A stretch of DNA of 32,024 bases from Bacteroidota bacterium (GTDB taxonomy: Bacteria; Bacteroidota; Bacteroidia; JAADEI01; JALVCQ01): positions 1 to 32,024 of the forward strand of contig JALVCQ010000091.1 of the NCBI GenBank assembly GCA_027009805.1, given 5' to 3'. The notes beneath the pieces are model-generated. The model was given only the letters and a program-made list of their open reading frames with translations. It was not told the DNA's origin and did not search any database. A program made the translations under genes and the position numbers. This document shows positions 1 through 8,770 of this stretch, one piece after another. Every line of letters begins with the position of its first letter. Positions within the stretch are counted from its first letter, which is position 1.

Positions 1-503
1 GAAATACAGTGCGCCTCATCCACCGCCACAAACGACACCTTGATTTGCTTCAGCAGTTCCAGCGTCGATTCCTTCGTCAGGGTCTCGGGCGCCACATACA
101 CCATCTTGGCCTTCCCCTGCAAGATGTCACTGCGCACCGTTTCCAGCTGGCGCTTCGTCAGGCTCGAATTAAGAAAGTGGGCGATGTTGTCCTGCTCGCC
201 GTATGCCCGAATGCTGTCCACCTGATTTTTCATCAGCGCAATCAGCGGCGAGATGATGACCGCAATGCCCGGCGAGATCAGCGCCGGCAGTTGATAGGTC
301 AGGCTCTTGCCGCCGCCGGTGGGCATCACCACAAACACATTGTGCCCTTGCAGCAGGCTCACGATCACGTCTTCCTGTTGGCCCCGAAAGCTCGAAAAGC
401 CGAAATACTCGTGCAGGGCTTTGCGGGCCGCCTCCCGAAGCGCCGACTCATCTCCTTCCAGCACAGGGGGCAATGTCGGCGCCTTCACGTCTTCCTTCGT
501 CAT
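1..503 (-). CDS. recQ: ATP-dependent DNA helicase RecQ, N-terminal part (truncated by window edge)
   Basis: Reverse-strand translation from ATG at 503: MTKEDVKAPTLPPVLEGDESALREAARKALHEYFGFSSFRGQQEDVIVSLLQGHNVFVVMPTGGGKSLTYQLPALISPGIAVIISPLIALMKNQVDS...VAVDEAHCIS. Has the RecQ motif 0 (FRGQQ), Walker A (MPTGGGKSLTYQLPA) and DEAH box. Absent from the ORF track because it runs off the left edge. Confidence 0.95.
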   Translation of the reverse strand, partial: MTKEDVKAPTLPPVLEGDESALREAARKALHEYFGFSSFRGQQEDVIVSLLQGHNVFVVMPTGGGKSLTYQLPALISPGIAVIISPLIALMKNQVDSIRAYGEQDNIAHFLNSSLTKRQLETVRSDILQGKAKMVYVAPETLTKESTLELLKQIKVSFVAVDEAHCI

Positions 504-528
504 GCACAGTCCGTTGTAAAGCGTTTGA

Positions 529-559
529 CAAAGATAATCATCTATCCAGATGTCTTCAA
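529..559 (-). promoter_or_regulatory. Putative Bacteroidota-type promoter for recQ
   Basis: On the minus strand TTG-N20-TATCTTTG (plus strand: caaagata at 529-536, caa at 557-559), matching the TTTG-N19-21-TAnnTTTG pattern, about 25 nt upstream of the recQ ATG. Confidence 0.5.
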
Positions 560-598
560 CGCTTTTCGCTGTTTGGTTTGTTCTTTTTTCGATGCATG

Positions 599-811
599 AT
601 TTGGGCGTGCCCCTCCGGCCCTGACGGGCCTTCGGGTCGGGCCCCTGCGGGCTCGGCGGTTCGCCTCGGCCCTTCCGCCGCCTTCCCACCGCACCGCCCG
701 CGCGGCATTTCTAGCCCATAGGGCGACGCACGCGTCGCCCCTACAACCCCCACCCCACCAGCGGCGTCGGTCCGCCTCGCTCCCGCTCGGCGCCCTCCGG
801 GCCCCTCACGC
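599..811 (+). repeat. Intergenic repeat copy A (diverged)
   Basis: Starts atttgggcgtgcccc..., contains gtcgggcccctgcgggctcggcggttcgcctcggccc, ends gctcggcgccctccgggcccctcacgc. The ends match copies at 16973-17188 (same strand) and 13744-13983 (opposite strand); the middle differs and carries an extra hairpin (gggcgacgc-ac-gcgtcgccc, 721-740). Confidence 0.85.
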
Positions 812-814
812 GAT

Positions 815-842
815 GTAGGGGCACGGCATGCCGTGCCCCTAC
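815..842. repeat. Perfect 28-nt palindrome GTAGGGGCACGGCATGCCGTGCCCCTAC
   Basis: gtaggggcacggca / tgccgtgcccctac are exact reverse complements; related elements at 8663-8692 and 13715-13736. Confidence 0.9.
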
Positions 843-913
843 GGAACGCATGTCCATGCGGGCCGTGTTGGTCATCCATCCGTCGGGGCCGACCGGACGG
901 TCGCTCCTGATTG

Positions 914-1465
914 TCATCCGTTGCCTCCGGCAAAGTCCGGATGCATCTGCAACAGGGTGTGATAGAGGACGATGCCGCCGGCGACGGCTACGTTCAGGGA
1001 ATGTTTGGTGCCGAATTGCGGGATTTCTATGGCGCCGTCCGCCGCCGTTAGAAACGGATCCGACACGCCATAGACTTCATTGCCCAGCACCAACGCCACC
1101 CGCTCGGAAGGCCCGATGGACCATTGCGGCAGCGGTATGCTTTCATCGGTCTGCTCCACCACCCAGAGCGCCCAGCCGTCGGCCCGCAGGCGGTCGATCA
1201 ACGGCGGGGCGGCCGCAAAGTATTCCCAAGCCACGCTGCGCGTGGCGCCCAGCGCCGTCTTTTCAATTTCCCGATGCGGCGGGCGGCCTGTGATTCCCAC
1301 CAGAAAAATTTTTTCCACCAAAAAGGCATCGGCCGTCCGAAACAACGACCCCACATTCAACAGGCTTCGAATGCCGTCGAGCACCAGACTCACCGGTAAC
1401 TTCGGCCGAGCCCGATATTCCTCCGCCGAAGGCCGCCCCAACTGATCGAGCGACAACCGGCGCAT
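914..1465 (-). CDS. SpoU/TrmH family RNA 2'-O-methyltransferase (short form)
   Basis: Translation MRRLSLDQLGRPSAEEYRARPKLPVSLVLDGIRSLLNVGSLFRTADAFLVEKIFLVGITGRPPHREIEKTALGATRSVAWEY...VALVLGNEVYGVSDPFLTAADGAIEIPQFGTKHSLNVAVAGGIVLYH. Has SPOUT motifs (N.GS.FRTAD, LGNE..G, IP..G..SLNV). The ATG at 1465 overlaps the stop of the upstream gene; the longer ORF to 1822 is just the open frame inside the amidohydrolase. Confidence 0.93.
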   Translation of the reverse strand: MRRLSLDQLGRPSAEEYRARPKLPVSLVLDGIRSLLNVGSLFRTADAFLVEKIFLVGITGRPPHREIEKTALGATRSVAWEYFAAAPPLIDRLRADGWALWVVEQTDESIPLPQWSIGPSERVALVLGNEVYGVSDPFLTAADGAIEIPQFGTKHSLNVAVAGGIVLYHTLLQMHPDFAGGNG

Positions 1466-2661
1466 CACGAGGGGATGGCAAAGGCCGCCGAGGTCATCGT
1501 CAGCAGGCCGTAATAAAACACATCGGGATGGACGTCGAAGGTGGCCGTGTGCACCTGCCGGATACCGGGCCACGCGGGGTCTTTTACGCCGATGCGAAAG
1601 AAACAGCCCGGCACCTCCTGCACGTAGAAGGCGAAGTCTTCGGCCGTCATCCGCGGCAGGATGGGCCGCACGTTGTCCTCGCCCAGCATCGCGGCCACCT
1701 GACGGCGCACTGCCTCGGTGGCCGCCGGGTCGTTGACCAGCGGCGGATAGCCGTCCACCAGCCGCACTTCCGCCGTCGCCCCCCAGAAGCGCACCCATGG
1801 CGGCACCTCGTCCCGAAGCCATTTCTTAATGCGGCGGCGCAGCGGCTCGTTGAACGTCCGCAACGTGCCCAGCAATTCCACTTCGTCCGGCACCACGTTC
1901 ACGGCATGGCCGCCGGCAAACTTGCCGAAGTTGAGCACTACCGGCTCAAATGGTGAGACTTCAAACGACAGCCGCGTCTGGATGGCCGACACCAGATGCG
2001 CCCCCACCCGAATGGGGTTGATGGTCTCGTGCGGAATGGCGGCATGCCCGCCTTTGCCGCGAAGGGTCATGTGAATCTCATCGGTGGAAGCCATAAAGGG
2101 CCCCGGACAAAAGCCCGCCGAGCCCACCGGCAAATCAGGCGCCACGTGTTGGCCGTAAATAACCTTTACTCCATCTAATACGCCTTCCCGGATCATCAGC
2201 GAAGCGCCCCCGGGCGACTTTTCTTCCGCCGGCTGGAAAATCAACTTCACCGAGTAAGGCAGTTCCGATTGCATCTGTTGCAGCAGCCGGGCCGCCCCCA
2301 ACAACAACGACGTGTGGACGTCGTGCCCGCATGCATGCATCACCCCCGGATTTTCCGACCGATAAGGCACGTCGTTTTCCTCGGCGATCGGCAGGGCGTC
2401 GATATCGGCCCGAAGCGCCACCCATACCTGCGGTTCCTTGCCGCGGATATAGCCTATCGTCCCCGTGTCGGCCGCCGTATCGTAAGGGATGCCCCAGCTG
2501 TTGAGTTGGTCCCGAATGAATGCCGCCGTGCGGTGTTCTTCAAATGACAATTCGGGACGGCGATGAAGATGTTCGCGCCAGCGGCGCACTTCCGGCGCCA
2601 TGGCGGCCGCCGATTGTTTCAACCGTTCCCGAAGAACCGAGGTGAACGTTGTTTGAGTCAC
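1465..2661 (-). CDS. M20 family amidohydrolase / N-acyl-amino-acid deacylase (hippurate hydrolase-like)
   Basis: 398 aa. WREHLHRRPELSFEEHRTAAFIRDQL, ALRADIDALPIAEENDVPYRSENPGVMHACGHDVHTSLLLGAARLL, FQPAEE: classic M20D amidohydrolase motifs. Confidence 0.93.
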   Translation of the reverse strand: MTQTTFTSVLRERLKQSAAAMAPEVRRWREHLHRRPELSFEEHRTAAFIRDQLNSWGIPYDTAADTGTIGYIRGKEPQVWVALRADIDALPIAEENDVPYRSENPGVMHACGHDVHTSLLLGAARLLQQMQSELPYSVKLIFQPAEEKSPGGASLMIREGVLDGVKVIYGQHVAPDLPVGSAGFCPGPFMASTDEIHMTLRGKGGHAAIPHETINPIRVGAHLVSAIQTRLSFEVSPFEPVVLNFGKFAGGHAVNVVPDEVELLGTLRTFNEPLRRRIKKWLRDEVPPWVRFWGATAEVRLVDGYPPLVNDPAATEAVRRQVAAMLGEDNVRPILPRMTAEDFAFYVQEVPGCFFRIGVKDPAWPGIRQVHTATFDVHPDVFYYGLLTMTSAAFAIPS

Positions 2662-2764
2662 TATCAGGGTTTGAGCAATTGCAAAATAAAGCGTTCAGTG
2701 CCTTTCGATGATTTTTCGGCAATTGGCCCCAATCCGGTATTTTTATGCCCCCGAATTCGAATCC

Positions 2765-5197
2765 GTGGCAAGCCTATCCCATAAACTACTGATCGGTCTT
2801 CTTTTCCTTGGGCTCATGGAGGGCCGCGCACAACCTTCGTTGGAGGCCGGCAACTGGTTTTTCGGCGACCGGGCGGGCATAACCTTCTTGACTCGGCCGC
2901 CTTCGCCGCTGATGGCGGGGCAAACCCATCTTCACAATTACGGCCCCTATCCCCAACGAGGCGTGAGCACCATCAGCGACCGCAACGGCCAGCTTATCTG
3001 TTACACCAACGGCGAAATGTTATTCAACCGCCATCACGGGACGGCTGTCAACGGCGGCAACATCGGCGGGCATGGCTTTGCCTCGCAGACGCTGATTCTG
3101 CCGCAACCGGGAAATCGAAGCCTCTATTACATCTTCACCACCGACAGCTGGATGCGCAACTACGGCAACGGGCTTCGCTATTCCATATACAATGCTTGTT
3201 CCGACTCGGTCATCTCCAAAAACAACCCGCTCCTGGCCAATGCGGCTGAAAACGTGGCCGCCATTCAGCATGCCAACGGCACCGACTACTGGATAGTTTC
3301 TTATACCCGCAACACCGACAGCTTTTACACATTCCGTCTTTCGGACCTGGGTCTGACCGCCGGCCCGACCAGCCAGAGCGGTTTTTCAGCGGCGCCCACC
3401 AGCCAGCCCAAACGGGGAAAAATGGGCCAGGGCGAGCTGAAAATATCCCCCAACGGCACCTATCTGGCCATGGCCCACACCGCCGTGCCCGACACACTGT
3501 ATGCCACGCTGGTGGTATGCCGGTTCGACCGCAACACAGGCGCTGTTTCCAATTGCATTCAATTGCCCACCGACGGCGCCGAATGGAGTCTGGCTTTCTC
3601 GATGGATGAAAGCCGCCTGTTCGTCGGTCAGCTGGCGGGACGCATAGTCAGCTATACACTCTCGCCCACCCTCGACTCCGCCACGATTCAGAACTCCCGC
3701 ACCATCGTAGTTGATACGCCCACTGGCATCATCGGCGGGTTGCAACTGGGCATCGACTCCAATATTTACGTGACAAGAGGTTTTTATTTAGGCCGCATTT
3801 CTCCGCTGACAGGCTATGCCTTTCAAGACAGCTTCATCAACCTTCAAGGCCGCTATGCCCGATATTCGCTGCCCAATCTGCCGGCCGGGTTCCGATATTT
3901 TCCCAAAGCGTGGTTTCATACGCCCTATATCGAGCTGGCGGACAGCACGGTATGTGCGGGGTCCGAGTCGGCGGTGGCTTTTTATCCGGAAGGAGAAGGG
4001 GGATGGCATTATTACTGGGATTTCGGGGACGGCTCTCCTATCTATCACACCCTGAACGACTCCGGAAAAGCCACCCATATTTATAATCAGCCGGGGCAAT
4101 ATGCTGTTCAGCTCGTTGTTGATGACGGCTGTTTTATCGACACCGCCGACACCACCACGGTCACCGTTGTGGGCATCTCGGCCGTGTTGCCCATCGACAC
4201 GATGTTTTGCCTCAACACCACCGCCGAGGTGCCGCTGCACACCGAGGGCACCGATTCCGCCGTGTCCGTCTCATGGTTTTTAAACGATACGCTGCAATGC
4301 ATAGACTGCGACACCTTTCGTTTTTTCGTCGCTGACAGCGCCGGAGGGGAAGTCAAACTGCAAGTGGTGTCATCGGAGGGATGCATCACCACCGATTCAT
4401 TTTCCTTTCTCATTTCGGCTCCGCCGCCACCTGATTTTACCATCCTCAACGTCCCCTGTGAGGGCGACACCGCTTTCTTTTACAACCAAACCGACACTTC
4501 CCGCTTTGTGATGTTTGAATGGCACTTTGCCGATTTTCAAGACGGCCAAGATTACACATATCACGCCACTTACATTTATGATCATGCCGGCCATTACGAC
4601 CCTTTTCTGGTGAGCATCGACTCGTTCGGGTGTCGCGACACGGTCAGTCGGCCGATTCGGGTAAAACATCAACCCAAATTCTCCGCCGGTGCGGATATGA
4701 AATTGTGTGCCGGTCAGGCCGCCACCTTAGGATTTGGGGCCGACTCGTTGATTGCACGGTATAACTTTCTCTGGACGCCGTCCGACTATCTCTCTTGCTA
4801 CCGCTGTCCGCACCCTATCGCCACCCCCCGAGACTCCATCACCTATACGCTGACGGTTATTGACACCAACGGATGTCAGGCCAGCTCTTCGGTCCGCCTC
4901 CTTATCCCCTATTATGAAGACAAGGCCTTCTTTCCCAACGCGTTTACGCCCAATGACGACCGTCGAAACGACAGGCTCTTTCTGGTGGGGACCTGCATCC
5001 GACGTTCCTATCTGGCCGTTTACAGCCGATGGGGCGACCTGCTTTATGAAACCGACGATCCCCGCCGGCCATGGGACGGGAGCATCCCCGGCCGAGGCGG
5101 GAAAATCGGTGAAGGCGTTTACCTTTACGACCTCTTTATCGAATTTTACAGTGGACGACGAGAACGACACCGCAGCACCCTACAAGTGCTTTATTAA
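2765..5197 (+). CDS. Secreted PKD-domain protein with T9SS gliding-motility-type C-terminal domain (CHU_C)
   Basis: ORF 2708-5197; in-frame GTG at 2765 gives MASLSHKLLIGLLFLGLMEGRAQ, a better signal peptide. PKD-like segments (YYWDFGDGSPIYHTLNDSGKATHIYNQPGQYAVQLVV; FEWHFADFQDG...YIYDHAGHYDPFLV). C-terminus FFPNAFTPNDDRRNDRLFLVG...LAVYSRWGDLLYETDDPRRPWDGS...GEGVYLYDL. Confidence 0.9.
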   Translation: MASLSHKLLIGLLFLGLMEGRAQPSLEAGNWFFGDRAGITFLTRPPSPLMAGQTHLHNYGPYPQRGVSTISDRNGQLICYTNGEMLFNRHHGTAVNGGNIGGHGFASQTLILPQPGNRSLYYIFTTDSWMRNYGNGLRYSIYNACSDSVISKNNPLLANAAENVAAIQHANGTDYWIVSYTRNTDSFYTFRLSDLGLTAGPTSQSGFSAAPTSQPKRGKMGQGELKISPNGTYLAMAHTAVPDTLYATLVVCRFDRNTGAVSNCIQLPTDGAEWSLAFSMDESRLFVGQLAGRIVSYTLSPTLDSATIQNSRTIVVDTPTGIIGGLQLGIDSNIYVTRGFYLGRISPLTGYAFQDSFINLQGRYARYSLPNLPAGFRYFPKAWFHTPYIELADSTVCAGSESAVAFYPEGEGGWHYYWDFGDGSPIYHTLNDSGKATHIYNQPGQYAVQLVVDDGCFIDTADTTTVTVVGISAVLPIDTMFCLNTTAEVPLHTEGTDSAVSVSWFLNDTLQCIDCDTFRFFVADSAGGEVKLQVVSSEGCITTDSFSFLISAPPPPDFTILNVPCEGDTAFFYNQTDTSRFVMFEWHFADFQDGQDYTYHATYIYDHAGHYDPFLVSIDSFGCRDTVSRPIRVKHQPKFSAGADMKLCAGQAATLGFGADSLIARYNFLWTPSDYLSCYRCPHPIATPRDSITYTLTVIDTNGCQASSSVRLLIPYYEDKAFFPNAFTPNDDRRNDRLFLVGTCIRRSYLAVYSRWGDLLYETDDPRRPWDGSIPGRGGKIGEGVYLYDLFIEFYSGRRERHRSTLQVLY

Positions 5198-5222
5198 TCA
5201 TCACACCTAAAACGATACGTTT

Positions 5223-6584
5223 ATGGCCGTTACATCTTCTAAGAAGCGGGGCTCGTGGAGTTCCTCCCTTGGATTCATTCTGGCGGCCGCCGGCTCGGCC
5301 GTAGGGCTGGGCAATATCTGGCGGTTTCCTTATCTGACGGGACAAAACGGCGGTGCCGCGTTCGTGCTGATATACGTCGCCTGCGTAGTGCTTATCGGCA
5401 TCCCGCTGCTTTTCAATGAAATGGCGCTGGGCCGCTTTACCCGCAAAGGGCCTGTGGGAGCATTCAAAGCCATTAAGCCGGGCTCTCTCTGGGCACTGGT
5501 GCCCTGGCTGTCTGTGATATCCTGCTTTGTGGTGCTCAGCTACTACAGTGTCATCGCCGGCTGGACGGTTGGATACGTGGGAAAGCTGCTCATCGGCGAC
5601 GCTACGCCCTTCGGGGATTTCGTTAAAAACCCGGCGATTGTGCTGGGCACGATGGCCGTCTTTATCTTCCTGACCATCTACATCGTCTCCGGCGGCGTGG
5701 AAAAAGGCATTGAAAAATGGTCGAAAATCCTGATGCCGATCCTCTTCTTATTACTGGTGATGATTACCATACGAAGTCTTACTCTCGATGGGGCCGGTAA
5801 GGGGGTGGATTTCTATCTGGTTCCTGATTTTTCTAAAATTACATGGCAAACCTGGCTGGTGGCGCTGGGGCAGGCCTTCTTCTCGATGAGCGTGGGATGG
5901 GGCATCATGATAGCTTATGCATCATATATGCCCCGTGAAACCAACATGGTCAGCAGTGGATTGTGGGTGGCTGTAGCCGACACGGCCGTGGCGCTATTGG
6001 GCGGCTTGATGATTTTCCCCGCTGTGTTCGCCTTCGGCAAAGAGCCTGCCGCAGGTGCTACGCTGGTGTTTCAGGTGCTTCCCGATATTTTTTCGCAAAT
6101 GCCGCTGGGTAATATTCTTGGCGCTCTGTTTTTCGTGTTGTTGGTGGTGGCTGCCCTCACCTCGTCTATCTCGATGCTGGAAGTCTCTGCCGGCTATTTT
6201 GTTGATGAAAAAGGATGGAACCGAAAAATGGCTGTGTGGATTGTGGGAATTGCCGCCTTCCTTGTGGGCATTCCGTCTGCGCTGTCATTTGGTGCCAGCG
6301 AGTGGCTTTCCAGTATTTCCTTGCTGGGCAAAACCGGCTTCCTCGAAATCGTCGATCACCTGTTCGGCAACTTTGTCATCATCTTCTTTGCCCTGCTGAC
6401 CACGGTGTTTGTGGGATGGGTGTGGGGCCACCGCCATGCTATTAAGGAACTGGCCACCGGAGCAGCCGGTTTTGCCCGCCCCCTCATTGGAGGACTTTCC
6501 GCCGGCGACATCTGGGCCTTTTTTATCCGCTTCATTGCCCCCATTGTCATCTTTCTGATGATTTACTTTCAGGTTTCGGAATAG
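5223..6584 (+). CDS. Sodium-dependent transporter, NSS/SNF family
   Basis: 453 aa, multi-pass. WSSSLGFILAAAGSAVGLGNIWRFPYLTGQNGGAAFVLIYVACVVLIGIPLLFNEMALGR is the diagnostic N-terminal Na+/neurotransmitter symporter motif. Confidence 0.96.
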   Translation: MAVTSSKKRGSWSSSLGFILAAAGSAVGLGNIWRFPYLTGQNGGAAFVLIYVACVVLIGIPLLFNEMALGRFTRKGPVGAFKAIKPGSLWALVPWLSVISCFVVLSYYSVIAGWTVGYVGKLLIGDATPFGDFVKNPAIVLGTMAVFIFLTIYIVSGGVEKGIEKWSKILMPILFLLLVMITIRSLTLDGAGKGVDFYLVPDFSKITWQTWLVALGQAFFSMSVGWGIMIAYASYMPRETNMVSSGLWVAVADTAVALLGGLMIFPAVFAFGKEPAAGATLVFQVLPDIFSQMPLGNILGALFFVLLVVAALTSSISMLEVSAGYFVDEKGWNRKMAVWIVGIAAFLVGIPSALSFGASEWLSSISLLGKTGFLEIVDHLFGNFVIIFFALLTTVFVGWVWGHRHAIKELATGAAGFARPLIGGLSAGDIWAFFIRFIAPIVIFLMIYFQVSE

Positions 6585-6590
6585 GGATGG

Positions 6591-7439
6591 GTGTGGCGGC
6601 ACATTAGGGATTTCGCCCGATTTTTCACGGGCGACTTTTTCCGTCTTCATCGCCTCGAACGGGTCGGATATGCCGCTGTCGGCGTCTTCCTGTTGCTGGC
6701 AATTGTCACGATTAATTACTTGATTCCGCGCTTTACGGCACCGCCCGCCGTTGACTCGGCGGCCCTTTCCCGGGCATGGCAGCACCTAAAAGAACAGACC
6801 CGCATCCGCATCATCCATCCCTTTGACCCCAACCATGTATCCGACACCTTCCTGCGGGCCATGAACCTCCCTGAGGACGTGATCCAGCAGTGGATGCGCC
6901 GACTGGAATGGGGACACCAATTCAGGGAGGCCACCGACTTATGGCAACTGCCGGCGATGGACTCGGCGCTGTGGGAACAACTGGCCCCGGCGCTCATCTT
7001 TCCTTCCCGGCAAAAACCAGTGCCACAAACGCCGAAGCCGGCTCCTCCCGCCCCTCACCGGGATCTGAACCACGCCTCCGAAGCGGAGCTCCAACGTCTC
7101 GTTCCTCAATGGCTGGCCCGCCGAATCATCAAATACCGCCGGCTGCTCGGCGGGTTCGTCCGATGGGAACAACTGCGGGAGGTGTATGGATTGAAACCGC
7201 CCACCCTCCAACGCCTTCAACAGCATTTCTTTTTGCCCGACACGCCGCTGCAACGCATCCACGTCAACAAAGCCTCTTTTTACACCCTCCGCCGCCATCC
7301 TTACATATCCGAAGGCATGGCCCGACGGCTCGTGGAATGGCGCCGCTGGAACGGCCCTGTCCCGTCCCTCGACACGCTGGCTGCGCTGTGGCCCGCCGAC
7401 ACCTTTCAGCGGCTCCGGCCCTACCTGACCGCTGAATAG
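6591..7439 (+). CDS. Helix-hairpin-helix (ComEA-like) DNA-binding domain protein with N-terminal TM segment
   Basis: 282 aa, GTG start. TM segment VGYAAVGVFLLLAIVTINYLI; repeated HhH-like units (RDLNHASEAELQRLVPQWLARRIIKYRRLLGGFVRWEQLREVYGL; IHVNKASFYTLRRHPYISEGMARRLVEWRRWNGPVPSLDTLAAL). Confidence 0.82.
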   Translation: MWRHIRDFARFFTGDFFRLHRLERVGYAAVGVFLLLAIVTINYLIPRFTAPPAVDSAALSRAWQHLKEQTRIRIIHPFDPNHVSDTFLRAMNLPEDVIQQWMRRLEWGHQFREATDLWQLPAMDSALWEQLAPALIFPSRQKPVPQTPKPAPPAPHRDLNHASEAELQRLVPQWLARRIIKYRRLLGGFVRWEQLREVYGLKPPTLQRLQQHFFLPDTPLQRIHVNKASFYTLRRHPYISEGMARRLVEWRRWNGPVPSLDTLAALWPADTFQRLRPYLTAE

Positions 7440-7472
7440 TAGCTTTGCAACTTCATCTAACCGCCATTCTAC

Positions 7473-8624
7473 ATGTATTTCGAGCCTACGGAAAACCAGC
7501 GGATGATCACCGAAATGGTCGATGCATTCGCCGAACGCTTTATCCTGCCCCATCGCCTCGAATGGGACGAAACCCAACACTTTCCGCGGGATGTGTTTAC
7601 CCGCCTCGGGGAGTTGGGACTGATGGGTATTTTCGTTTCGCCCGAATACGGCGGATCGGGCATGAATTATCAGGAATACGTCACGGCGGTGAAGGAAATC
7701 AGCAAGCACGACCCCTCCATCGGCCTTTCCGTGGCTGCCCACAACTCGCTGTGCGTGGGCCATATTTACTATTACGCAAGCGACGAGCAAAAGCGCCAAT
7801 ACCTTCCCCGACTGGCATCCGGTGAGCATCTCGGTGCATGGGCGCTGACCGAACCCAACACCGGTTCCGACGCCGGCAGCATGGAAACCGTGGCCCGCAA
7901 AGAAGGCGACGAATGGGTCATCAACGGCGCGAAAAACTTTATCACCCACGGCATCAGCGCCGACGTGTACGTGATCATGGCCCGCACCGGCGAGAAAGGC
8001 GCGAAAAACAACGCCACTGCATTCATCGTCGAGCGGGGCACGCCGGGCATCCGGGGCGGCAAAAAAGAAAACAAGCTGGGCATGCGGGCGTCCGAAACAG
8101 CGGAAGTCATCCTCGAAGATTGTCGGGTGCCCGATGCCAACGTCATCGGAAAGGTGGGTGAGGGCTTCAAGCAGGCCCTTGGCGTGCTGGACGGCGGCCG
8201 CATCTCCATTGCCTCGCTGGCGCTGGGCATCGCCGAAGGCGCCTATCGCACCGCCCGCGACTATGCCCTCGAACGCCATCAGTTCGGACGGCCCATCGCA
8301 TCGTTTCAGGCCATTGCCTTCAAAATCGCCGACATGCGCACCCAACTGGAAGCCGCCGAACTGCTCACCCGACAAGCCGCCTACCTCAAAGACCACGGCA
8401 AACCCGTCACCCTCACCTCCGCCATGGCCAAATATTACGCCTCCGAAGTGTCGGTGGCCGTAAGCCTCGACGCCGTCCAGATCCTCGGCGGCTACGGCTA
8501 CATCAAAGATTTCCCCGCCGAAAAGTTCTACCGCGACGCCAAACTGTGCACCATCGGCGAAGGCACCTCCGAAATCCAGAAGCTGGTCATCTCCCGCCGA
8601 TTGCTGAAAAGCCGGATTATTTAA
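7473..8624 (+). CDS. Acyl-CoA dehydrogenase
   Basis: 383 aa. ALTEPNTGSDAGSMETVARKEGDEWVINGAKNFITHG and ALERHQFGRPIASFQAIAFKIADM...AVQILGGYGYIKDFPAEKFYRDAKLCTIGEGTSEIQKLVISR are full ACAD signatures. Confidence 0.97.
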   Translation: MYFEPTENQRMITEMVDAFAERFILPHRLEWDETQHFPRDVFTRLGELGLMGIFVSPEYGGSGMNYQEYVTAVKEISKHDPSIGLSVAAHNSLCVGHIYYYASDEQKRQYLPRLASGEHLGAWALTEPNTGSDAGSMETVARKEGDEWVINGAKNFITHGISADVYVIMARTGEKGAKNNATAFIVERGTPGIRGGKKENKLGMRASETAEVILEDCRVPDANVIGKVGEGFKQALGVLDGGRISIASLALGIAEGAYRTARDYALERHQFGRPIASFQAIAFKIADMRTQLEAAELLTRQAAYLKDHGKPVTLTSAMAKYYASEVSVAVSLDAVQILGGYGYIKDFPAEKFYRDAKLCTIGEGTSEIQKLVISRRLLKSRII

Positions 8625-8662
8625 GCGACGGCCTTTTACCTTTCAACCGGCGTGAAACTATG

Positions 8663-8692
8663 GTAGGGGGGCACAGCATGCTGTGCCCCTAC
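8663..8692. repeat. Isolated palindromic element (variant of the 815-842 palindrome)
   Basis: gtaggggggcacagcatgctgtgcccctac; left arm has two extra G. Lies between the acyl-CoA dehydrogenase stop and the SDR start with no attached long repeat. Confidence 0.8.
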
Positions 8693-8770
8693 TATTGGCG
8701 ACGAGACGCCCCACTACCCGCAGCCGTCAAGCCCGCATCCATTAAGTTTGTGTAGTAAGTGGGATTTCAC

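Noticed and set aside
599-811. Repeat region as a small coding gene (ORFs 473-721, 556-933)
   Set aside because: Sequence is shared with other intergenic copies on either strand and the ORFs are not conserved between copies.
6939-8396. 485-aa minus-strand ORF
   Set aside because: Antisense to the HhH gene and the clear acyl-CoA dehydrogenase; no recognisable domain.
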